NCBI GenBank assembly: GCA_964472315.1
Contig: CAYYJS010000038.1
Span: forward strand, 1-31,771
DNA length: 31,771 nucleotides
Reading direction: 5' to 3'
Origin: CAYYJS01 sp964472315
GTDB lineage: Bacteria; Verrucomicrobiota; Kiritimatiellia; UBA8416
A model generated the notes under the pieces. The model saw nothing but the letters and a program-made list of their open reading frames with translations, did not search any database and was not told where the DNA came from. Positions 5,783-12,755 of the stretch are shown here, in pieces. Made by a program: the position numbers and the translations under genes. Each line of letters begins with the position of its first letter. The stretch's first letter is position 1.

Positions 5783-7999
5783 TTGACTTCCTGGATTCGG
5801 TAGAATCGGCAAGCCTCAGCAGTGTTGGTGCTTCCTTCATCGGTCCATTGCGTGAACTCGCGGATTATGCTGATGTCGTCCGACAAGGCCGACCAGCCGT
5901 TGGTTTCCAAGAGGTTGGTCGACGACATCACGGTGTGGATACTGCCCACCGAACCGACCCATTCAACACGCGAAGCCCCTGATGTTAGTGCAATCTCGGT
6001 GAAGGTGATGTCAATATCCTCCGGCAGGTTGCCGGAAAGAAGGATGGAAGCATCCTGCACACCATTGGTCAGAACGCCTTTATGAGAGACAACGACGGCA
6101 TAGAGTCCCGTTGTAGTGTTCTTGATATGCACCTGCTCAACGTTGTCGCGGGTGTTGTCGCCCGTGGTAGCGGCATTCGTCGGGTTCGATGGGTCCAGAA
6201 CCCACGGATAGTTGGTGGTCCCGTTAGGGGCAATGACACGCAAGTCCAGGTCGTTGACCAGAACAAGGTTCGTTGGATCGAGTTGATATTGCGGCGGCAA
6301 CGGTCCGGGCGGGTCTGTCCAGCAAAGGGTGACACGCAACGGCATAGATGAGTCTGCCGCGACATGAAACAGAACCTCATCCCCGTCAGGCAGGATCACT
6401 TCCTTAATGTGCGGTTTGGAGTTGTACGCGGCGTTGTTGGTCATGAGACGCGCCGCCGACAAAGTGTTCATCAGACCCCAGCCGAACCGGTAGTCCGGGC
6501 CGTCATGACTCCCTGCTTCATCGGCAGTATGAATTACCAACCCCTTGTAAGTGGAAGCCAAGAGCGGCTGATTTGTGCCATGCAATTGCTCGTGCAATTG
6601 TTGCAGGAGGCCGAGAGAACCAGCGACTGAGGGTGCTGAGAAGCTGGTTCCCGAGATGCCGCTGGGGTAGTAATAGTAGTAGTCGCCACCGCCCGCAGGC
6701 GTAATCAGGCCGGTCCCGTTTGCCACGATATCGGGTTTGATGCGTCCGTCATCGGTAGGCCCGAAGCAACTGAAGGAAGACATGACAACATCGCCGGGTT
6801 GCGTGTACCCCCCCGACAATGTCCTCAACAGCGCCGATGGTCAGGATATTCTTTGCTGTCTTCCGGCTTGCAATGGTGTCGAAGCCATTGTCGTGGCCGT
6901 CCGCATTCCGAATTGTCGTGCTATCTGCCCAGTAGCCGACCCACACTTTGTGCAGAACAGGCTGTGAGGCGGGGACATCCGAACGATCATTGCCCGCTGA
7001 CCATACCGGAAGGCAGTACAGGGACGAATAGACAAACTCATCGCGATCCTGTGCCTCTGCGTCATACAGCCCGAAGCGGTGGTCCTCGACTTGGCTTACC
7101 GTGGGGTTGCCGTACCAGTACCATTTCGATTCCGATTCCTTCCAATACCAACCACGAATCCATCCGTAGGAATGGTTGGATTTCAGTACGCTATTGGTCG
7201 CGGCAGAGGCCAACTCCGACAAGTAGTTGTCCCAGTCGTATGCGTGAACAGAAGCCGCATAGCTCATTCCCCGTGCCGGCGAATAGTACGACCCGGCCGC
7301 AGCCATTGTGCCCGCGACGGCTGTTGCGTGGCTCGAAATTCCGTATACCGACATCGCGTCGTCTTGCTGGGTGATTCTCGATCTGAATTCGGTGTGCGTA
7401 GCACGAACCGCGCCGCCATCCCATATCCCCAAAGTGACAGGACTACCGGTGAGGCTGAATCCGTAGCCGCCGCTTGGCCAAACCTCGTCTGTCGAGATGG
7501 TGTCCGCCGACACGGCGTTCTCCGTATGGTTGACCTGTGGGAAACCTTGGTCATCGAAATAGTCCAACTCGGCGACATGCCCGCTCGGCAAGTCCTGCCT
7601 GACGGGGATCCCAAGGACGCGTGCGCGGTCGCGCGCGGCCTCCCGTTTGGCGGCGTACTTGTCACGCATGCGCGTCGCGAATACTTCTAGCCGCGCATGC
7701 GCTCGTTCCCGTCGCGCCGCTGGCACAAGCTCGTTCCTTTGCCCTGCGGGCTTCCGTTCGGTCCGCGGAGCGTTGGCTCCCAGCTTCTCGCGATTCCCAT
7801 CGGCTGGCAGAGACCCGTGTTCGACGGCATGTCGGAACTCCTCGTCCGTGATCACGCCTGCTTCGTGCATCTTCTGCCATAGCTCGGCTGCGGTCGCATT
7901 CGGCCCCGCCTGTGTATCAGGTTCCTGTCCGAATAGACTGCCCCTTGCGATACCGATCACAATCACTGCCGCCACTGCAACTCTGACTGACCTTCTCAT
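5779..7999 (-). pseudogene. Secreted subtilase (S8 peptidase) split by a frameshift in a G7 run
   Basis: Two overlapping frames make one subtilisin-like protease of about 739 residues. The 5' frame (7999 to about 6815) starts at an ATG with GGAGG eight bases upstream. It has a signal peptide (RVAVAAVIVIGIARG), a charged propeptide-like helix, the catalytic Asp in GIWDGG (residue 194) and the catalytic His in SSHATAVAG (224). The 3' frame resumes with GGYTQPGDVVMSSFS and supplies the catalytic Ser in SGTSFSAP (6645-6643), a jelly-roll-like domain and a C-terminal domain ending FYRIQEVK. The shift falls in seven consecutive Gs (minus strand of 6808-6814); removing one G joins the frames. This may be a true null allele, a slippage switch or a sequencing error. 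The downstream PEP-CTERM gene overlaps the stop. Confidence 0.88.
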
Positions 8000-8036
8000 C
8001 GCGCTTCCTCCTTTGTTTCTGGTTGCCGAACATCGT

Positions 8037-8065
8037 ATTATCCGTCAAAAATAGCAGGGGTTCCA
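8037..8065 (-). promoter_or_regulatory. Candidate promoter of the subtilase gene
   Basis: On the minus strand TGGAAC (8065-8060) and GATAAT (8042-8037) are 17 bases apart, 38 bp upstream of the subtilase ATG. Nearby, CCGTCAA followed by an A-rich tail occurs at 8042-8053 and 8076-8088 in the same orientation, a possible pair of regulator sites between divergent promoters. Moderate-to-low confidence. Confidence 0.35.
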
Positions 8066-8090
8066 TGCCTGCAAACCGTCAAGAAATATG

Positions 8091-8119
8091 TTGGAATGCT
8101 TTTGTATCGCGCAATATTT
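8091..8119 (+). promoter_or_regulatory. Candidate promoter of the 55-codon gene
   Basis: TTGGAA (8091-8096) is followed after 16 bases by AATATT (8113-8118), or after 17 by ATATTT. It lies 33 bp upstream of the ATG at 8152 and is AT-rich against its surroundings. Confidence 0.4.
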
Positions 8120-8151
8120 TGACGCATATCGTGGAAAACAGGAGTCCTGCT

Positions 8152-8319
8152 ATGCGTCAAGGCGAGCGTTGGGCCGCCGCGTTGCTGAGTGCGGAGCCGC
8201 GGTGGCCAAGAGGGTGGATCGAAGTGCTGCTCCAGGCGGAGGCCCAGGGGAAGACGATTCCTTGCTGCGCAGGGCGGGTGCTGTGGCATGCGGACGCGCA
8301 GCCGTCTTGCGTCGCCTGA
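8152..8319 (+). CDS. Small protein of 55 residues, unknown
   Basis: The ATG at 8152 is preceded by AGGAG eight bases upstream and by a plausible -35/-10 pair. The frame ends at TGA 8317-8319, inside the loop of a classical terminator. The protein begins MRQGERWAAALLSAEPRW and contains an amphipathic helix (GWIEVLLQAEAQGK) and three cysteines (PCCAGR and PSCVA). I do not recognise it. The case rests on the matching order of promoter, ribosome site, frame and terminator; a short regulatory RNA is an alternative reading of the same signals. Confidence 0.4.
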   Translation: MRQGERWAAALLSAEPRWPRGWIEVLLQAEAQGKTIPCCAGRVLWHADAQPSCVA

Positions 8320-8333
8320 TTGCGACGCTTTTT
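8309..8333 (+). terminator. Intrinsic terminator
   Basis: Stem GCGTCGC (8309-8315) and GCGACGC (8322-8328), loop CTGATT, then five Ts (8329-8333). This is the clearest rho-independent terminator in the window and marks the end of a plus-strand transcript starting in the 8.1 kb region. Confidence 0.7.
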
Positions 8334-8566
8334 CGGTATCGCCCCTCGCCCTGATGTTTCCCGCCATCACAACGCCTGTCCGCCCCCCTGTCTCCGCAAC
8401 CCCGTGACCACAACCGCCATGCCGTCGTCTGCAACGCGCACACTGTCGGAGATTACGCTCGGGCAATCGCGCCTGTCAACGGCCTTGTTCCGAAGGACGC
8501 TTCCGGGGTTATGGGCGACTATCTGTTGACGAATGCGGCTGGGGATGGAATCGAGTAAGTAAGACC
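8334..8566. other. Stretch without a convincing gene
   Basis: Short frames exist on both strands, but none has a plausible start, ribosome site and recognisable product. A plus-strand frame ending at 8559 reads protein-like (DYARAIAPVNGLVPKDASG) yet has no usable start codon; it may be the tail of a decayed gene. Confidence 0.4.
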
Positions 8567-8660
8567 GGTTAAGGGTAGCCGAGTAAGCGTGGCGGTTAAG
8601 GGTAGCCGAGTAAGCGTGGCGGTTAAGAGTGCGGGTAAGCGAGATGGTTAAGGGCGGGTA
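8567..8660. repeat. Tandem 27-bp repeats
   Basis: Two identical units at 8567-8593 and 8594-8620 (GGTTAAGGGTAGCCGAGTAA, then GCGTGGC) are followed by a diverged unit at 8621-8645 and the start of another (GGTTAAGGGCGGG) at 8646. No coding function is apparent. Confidence 0.8.
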
Positions 8661-8814
8661 TGAGAGACAAGACGTCTCCTCAGAAGAATCTGTAGGCGCC
8701 AACCTTGGTGCCTGTTGCGTTACGGAACTCCTGCGGAGGGATTGGCGGAAGACGTCAGGGACTGGCCACGCTTTCTTTTTGTGTTGAGAGATGGCCGGCC
8801 GAGAGCAGTCTCGA

Positions 8815-8875
8815 CAAGGTCTTGCGACGAAGCGTAGACGACTAAGCGTGGGACGAAGAATGCGACGAAGTGTGG
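8815..8875. repeat. Inverted outliers of the CGACGAAG repeat family
   Basis: GCGACGAAGCGTAGACGAC, GGGACGAAG and GCGACGAAGTGTGG occur here. They are the reverse complements of units in the array at 9083-9208, about 250 bp away. Confidence 0.6.
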
Positions 8876-8970
8876 CGTGGCATGGATAGGAGCAGCAGGT
8901 ATGGCAGAGCTCTTTGGCCATGAGAGACCGAAAGTCTACCAGAAGGTCATGCACTTCGCCTGTTTGGAGA

Positions 8971-9054
8971 GATTAGGGCAAATGATTAGGGCGAAAGATT
9001 AGGGAAACAACGAGATGCTCCCTTAATCGTTCGCCCTAATCGTTCGCCTTAATC
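8971..9054. repeat. Long inverted repeat built of 13-bp GATTAGGGCGAAx units
   Basis: The left arm 8971-9004 holds three direct copies of GATTAGGG, the first two followed by CAAAT or CGAAA. The right arm 9020-9054 is its reverse complement with few changes (CCCTTAATCGTTCGCCCTAA and on). A 15-base loop separates them, giving a hairpin of about 34 bp per arm. Confidence 0.75.
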
Positions 9055-9082
9055 TGCACTCACTGGGTGCGGACGACGGCTG

Positions 9083-9208
9083 CACACTTCGTCGCACACT
9101 TCGTCGCACACTTCGTCGCACACTTCGTCGTCTACGCTTCGTCGTCTACGCTTCGTCCCAAACTTTGTCGCACACTTCGTCGTCTACGTTTCATCCCACA
9201 CTTTGTCG
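9083..9208. repeat. Tandem array of CACACTTCGTCG (12/14-bp) units
   Basis: Ten consecutive units: four exact CACACTTCGTCG at 9083-9130, two TCTACGCTTCGTC(G/C) at 9131-9158, CAAACTTTGTCG, CACACTTCGTCG, TCTACGTTTCATCC and CACACTTTGTCG to 9208. Alternating 12- and 14-bp variants share the CTTCGTC core. The array ends about 200 bp before the exporter operon. Confidence 0.85.
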
Positions 9209-9404
9209 GCTCTTCGACCTCGGCGGTTTGAGCACGGCCTCGCTTCCCGTTCAATGGAGAATCCCCCACAAACCCGGAAGCGCCCCTTGCGCGGGGCGGT
9301 TCGGAACTGCGTGTTGCTTTCGGACCCCGGGTGGGATACCGTTGCCCTTTCGCTTTCCTCGGCTCGGGAGCATCTGGAGGGAAGCGCTTTTGAGGGTTGT
9401 GCGG
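9209..9404 (+). promoter_or_regulatory. Leader region of the exporter operon
   Basis: This 196-bp stretch precedes the first gene. It contains a GC hairpin CGCCCC/GGGGCG at 9281-9298 without a T run. A weak promoter candidate, TTGCTT at about 9314 and TACCGT 17 bases later, is the best I can see. GAGGG eight bases before the ATG is the probable ribosome site. Confidence 0.3.
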
Positions 9405-10889
9405 ATGAACCGACTGGCGAATATCGCCCGGTGCGGGTTTCTCGTTTTTGTTGTCGTGGCGGGGCGGATATCGGCGGGCGCCGGTACGGATCCCGATGGT
9501 GTGATGGCGGCGCTGGTCGAGGGCGCGCTGGCCGACAGTCCCCAGGTGACCGCGGCGCGCCATCGCGTGGCGCGGGCCGCCGCCGGCGTCGGCGCCCAGC
9601 AGGGATTCTTCGACCCGCGCGCCGCGGCGGTGGCCGGTTGGTCGCGGGAAGGCCGTGCCGTGCCGGGCGTGACGCGTGGCGAGGCGCCCCCGAGCGACAG
9701 CACCGGCGTGCATGCGGGCATCGAAATGCCCGTCCGGCCCGGCTTCCACGTCGGCGTCGGTGCGGCCGAGCGTCGGCTGTCCGATCTGGATGTCTACGAG
9801 AGCCTGTACCAAACCGAGGCCGGCGTGCAGGTTGCCGTGCCGTTGCGCCGCGATCGCGGGTTCGCCCAATGGCGCGCGGCGGTGTCGCAGGCGGAAGCCG
9901 AACTGGCGGAAGCCGAAGCCGGACTGCTTCGCGTCTGCCAGGACACGCGTCGCGACGTGGAGGATCGTTACTTGCTGTTGCAGCAGGCCCTGGCGGCCTA
10001 CGACATCGCGCGGGCGGCCACGGAACGTGCGGAGCGGCTGCTCGACGAGGCGCGTCAACTGCTCGATCTGAGCCTGCTGCCCGCGTACCAGATGCATGCC
10101 CCGCGACTGGAAGCGGCCCGGCGGCGGGACGAGGAGGCCGCGGCCCTTTCGCTCCGCGAGATTCGCCGGCGGCAGCTCGGCGAGCTGGTGGGCATGGAGG
10201 CGGCCGCGGCGGTGCCCGTCGCGGCGGTCGATCTGCCCGCGTGGGCCGCCGGCGTGACGCTGCCGGACGTCGGGCCGGCCGCGGACGCTCCGGCGCGGCG
10301 CGGCGCGTATCGCGAGGTCGGCGCCCAATGGGCGGCCGAACACGCACGGTGGCGCGCGGCGGAGGATGCCGACCTCTCGGATCTTTCCGTGCGGGCGGCG
10401 TACACCTGGCGGGGCGAAGACGAGACGCGTCTGATCGGCACCGGCGCCAGGCTTGCGGATACGCAGTCGGGGGCCGAAGTCGCGGTGGTCTGGTCGTGCC
10501 CATTGGGTGGCCGTACCGCGGCCGGCCGCATCGCGGCGTCCAAGGCCCGCCTGTCCGAGCTGCGCGAGCTCGGGCGCCAGGTCGGGCGCCAGGTCGCGCT
10601 GGAATGCGACGTCGCCGCCGCCGAGTTCCGGTCGGCCGAGACGCGGCTGAAGCTGGCGACCGCCGCCGTCGAGGACGCGCGGGCCGCGCTGGCCGCCGAG
10701 GAAGAGCGCTTCCGCCTCGGCGAAGGCGGCAGCCGTCAGGTGCTTGACGCCCAGCAGGATTTGACCGATGCCATACGCCGGCAGTATGACATCGTTACGG
10801 CGCTGCTCAGAGCCCGGACGGCCTGCGTCCATGCCGCCGGGCTGGGTATCGCGGATGCCGCCGGCCGGCAGGAGGAGAAACGACCATGA
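9405..10889 (+). CDS. TolC-family outer-membrane channel protein
   Basis: 494 residues from ATG 9405. The frame is open further upstream, but the signal peptide begins here (MNRLANIARCGFLVFVVVAG, with processing near SAGAG). The mature protein has the two-fold layout of TolC proteins: long Ala/Glu/Arg-rich helices (AQWRAAVSQAEAELAEAEAG and DRYLLLQQALAAYDIARAAT, repeated in the second half as ALECDVAAAEFRSAETRLKL and QVLDAQQDLTDAIRRQYDIV), joined by strands that build the barrel (GVHAGIEMPVRPGFHVGVG, GAEVAVVWSCPLGG). Trimers form a duct through the outer membrane for tripartite exporters. It is the first gene of a five-gene operon encoding the other two layers, and its stop overlaps the next start (ATGA). 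Confidence 0.88.
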   Translation: MNRLANIARCGFLVFVVVAGRISAGAGTDPDGVMAALVEGALADSPQVTAARHRVARAAAGVGAQQGFFDPRAAAVAGWSREGRAVPGVTRGEAPPSDSTGVHAGIEMPVRPGFHVGVGAAERRLSDLDVYESLYQTEAGVQVAVPLRRDRGFAQWRAAVSQAEAELAEAEAGLLRVCQDTRRDVEDRYLLLQQALAAYDIARAATERAERLLDEARQLLDLSLLPAYQMHAPRLEAARRRDEEAAALSLREIRRRQLGELVGMEAAAAVPVAAVDLPAWAAGVTLPDVGPAADAPARRGAYREVGAQWAAEHARWRAAEDADLSDLSVRAAYTWRGEDETRLIGTGARLADTQSGAEVAVVWSCPLGGRTAAGRIAASKARLSELRELGRQVGRQVALECDVAAAEFRSAETRLKLATAAVEDARAALAAEEERFRLGEGGSRQVLDAQQDLTDAIRRQYDIVTALLRARTACVHAAGLGIADAAGRQEEKRP

Positions 10890-11707
10890 ACATGGACCGA
10901 CTCAAAGGCATCTTCGGGTTCGATCACGAGCCCGAGGTGCGTGTTGACGACGCGGCGACCGATTCGCCGCCTGTCGGCCTGCTTCACGAAAAGCAGGTCC
11001 AGATGATGGAAAGCGATATTTCGATCCTCGAGGATGACGATCACAGCAAGGAGAAGCGGCTGCACCGCGAGGCCGAGAAAGCCGTCGTCAGCGCCGCCGA
11101 GGACTCGCTGAAGCGGCTGCACATGCTTCAGATGGGCCGGTGTCCCGAATGCGGCGGGCACCTGATCCGGCACCTGTTCGCCTCGATCTGCGACCAGTGC
11201 GGCTGGAACGAATACGAGTCGCCGCGCACCGGGCCGGTCCGCGTGCACCTGAAAAACCGCGCGGAGCCCGTCGAGGGGCATCGCGTGTACGTGGTCAAAC
11301 CCGGATCGGTGCTCGTGATCCGCGACGAGGTGGTCATCGCCCGCGTGAATCAGGATGTGGTGAGCTGGATCGAGTACGGGTGGTCGAAGGACGAGATCGA
11401 CGCGCGGCACCGCCAGGTCGTGGACCAGATGTCGCTGCTATGCGGGTGGTGCAACAAGGACTGCGATCCGGACAAGGACGGGTTCCATCTGGCGCAGGTG
11501 GCCTTCGGCTCCACCCAGGCGCGTTACACGTTCTGTTCCGACGAATGCTACGAGGCCTTTCGCCGCATGTACCCGTCGCGTGTCGACCGCGACTGCTACG
11601 AGCGCAACTGCAGCGAGTGCAACCTGTGCACCAAGCGGTATGACGACGAGACGGACGGCATCCGGTTGCTGGCCAAGGATTATCTCAACCCGAAGCAGAA
11701 AGGTTGA
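10886..11707 (+). CDS. Cysteine-rich metal-binding protein of an exporter operon
   Basis: 273 residues, start overlapping the TolC stop. Residues 1-80 are acidic and helical. Then comes a zinc ribbon, CPEC (Cys86, Cys89) with CDQC (Cys102, Cys105). A middle domain (GPVRVHLKNRAEPVEGHRVYV and on) contains no cysteines. The last third has CGWC-NKDC (186, 189, 193) and YTFCSDECYEAF (217, 221), which resembles a treble-clef TRASH/FCS-type metal site, and then Cys237 and CSECNLC (242, 245, 248). There is no signal peptide or membrane helix, so it is cytoplasmic. I do not recognise the full architecture. Its position between channel and adaptor genes, with coupled translation, argues for a role tied to the exporter: regulator, metal sensor or cargo handler. 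Confidence 0.75.
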   Translation: MNMDRLKGIFGFDHEPEVRVDDAATDSPPVGLLHEKQVQMMESDISILEDDDHSKEKRLHREAEKAVVSAAEDSLKRLHMLQMGRCPECGGHLIRHLFASICDQCGWNEYESPRTGPVRVHLKNRAEPVEGHRVYVVKPGSVLVIRDEVVIARVNQDVVSWIEYGWSKDEIDARHRQVVDQMSLLCGWCNKDCDPDKDGFHLAQVAFGSTQARYTFCSDECYEAFRRMYPSRVDRDCYERNCSECNLCTKRYDDETDGIRLLAKDYLNPKQKG

Positions 11708-11709
11708 CC

Positions 11710-12747
11710 ATGGGCGACTACCGCACCACGACGGGCGAGTCCGCCCCGGTTCCCGAGGCGATGCGCCGGCGCCGGCGGCTGCGCCTGGCCGGCCTGGCGC
11801 TGGTCGGCGGCCTCGCGCTCGGCGTGCTCGGCTCGTCGATCCGCGTCACGCGCCGGGTGCCGGCGGGCGGCTATGTCACGACCGAGACGTATGCCGAGGT
11901 ACGGCCCGCGACGGCCGGCGTCGTGTCCGAGATCCGGGTGGGTACCGGCGCCGCGGTCGCGGCCGGCGAGGTCCTCGTGCAGCTCGATGCGGCCGAACAG
12001 ACCGCCGCGCTGGCGGAGGCGCGCAGCCAGTTGCGCAAGGCGGCGGCCGAGCTGGCGCGGCGGGAGACCGGCATCGCGCAGGATCAGGCGCTGCTGGCCG
12101 ATCAGATCGCCCTGGCGCGACTGCGGGTGCGGAACGTGCAGACGCGGCTGGCGCGCGCGCGGGAACTCCAGTCGCGCGGGTTGGCGTCCGGCGCCGCCGT
12201 GGAGGATGTCCTCCTGCAGGATGAGATCGCGCGGACCGAACTGGCATCGCTGGAGAGCCGCACCCCCGAGGGCTTCGAGCGCGAACGGGATGTGCTGCGG
12301 CACGAGGTCGACAGCCGCGCGGAGTCGGTCGCGCGCGCCGAGGCGCGGGTGCGGCAACGGTCGGTCGTATCGCCCATCGCCGGACGGGTCGTCCGTTACG
12401 AATTCGTGGTCGGCGAGCTCGTCCGTCCGGAAACGGTGCTCTATGAAGTGTTCGGCGGCGAGACGCGGGTGCTGAAGCTGCGCGTCGACGAGCGGTACGC
12501 CACGCAGGTCCATACCGGGCAGCCGTACCGCGCGTGGCTTTCGTCGTACCGCGGTCCGTGGCGCCCGCGGTTCACGGGCGAGATCGAGTTCCTGCGCGAC
12601 GTCATCCAGGTCGAGGGGCAGCGCGCGTACCGGACGGCCTACTGCGACTTCGACGGGCAGGGCCGCGAAGTGCCGCCGGGAACGACGGCCGAAGCCGAGA
12701 TCGCCGTCGGCAAGGTCCGCCTGTGGGCGTTCCTGCTGGGGCTGTGA
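11710..12747 (+). CDS. HlyD-like periplasmic adaptor (membrane fusion protein)
   Basis: 345 residues from ATG 11710, three bases after the previous stop, with AAAGG eight bases upstream. A short basic cytoplasmic start leads into one membrane helix (about 25-44). It is followed by half of a lipoyl domain (RPATAGVVSEIRVGTGAAVA, then GEVLVQLDAAEQ), a long alpha-helical hairpin (about 95-215) rich in Ala, Arg and Glu, the second lipoyl half (VVSPIAGRVVRYEFVVGELV) and beta-barrel segments to the end. Adaptors of this type link an inner-membrane ABC exporter to a TolC channel, and both partners are neighbours. The next gene starts within or 8 bp after its stop. Confidence 0.88.
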   Translation: MGDYRTTTGESAPVPEAMRRRRRLRLAGLALVGGLALGVLGSSIRVTRRVPAGGYVTTETYAEVRPATAGVVSEIRVGTGAAVAAGEVLVQLDAAEQTAALAEARSQLRKAAAELARRETGIAQDQALLADQIALARLRVRNVQTRLARARELQSRGLASGAAVEDVLLQDEIARTELASLESRTPEGFERERDVLRHEVDSRAESVARAEARVRQRSVVSPIAGRVVRYEFVVGELVRPETVLYEVFGGETRVLKLRVDERYATQVHTGQPYRAWLSSYRGPWRPRFTGEIEFLRDVIQVEGQRAYRTAYCDFDGQGREVPPGTTAEAEIAVGKVRLWAFLLGL

Positions 12748-12755
12748 CCGGCGCC

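Noticed and set aside
8352..8559. Plus-strand frame ending DYLLTNAAGDGIE
   Set aside because: Protein-like in flavour, but no usable start codon and preceded by a stop; at most the tail of a decayed gene.
8367..8954. 195-codon minus-strand frame
   Set aside because: It translates the 27-bp tandem repeat (LNRHAYSAT repeated) and has no ribosome site, no recognisable domain and unlikely composition.
9083..9208. CRISPR array
   Set aside because: Units are 12-14 bp and directly adjacent, with no spacers and no cas genes.
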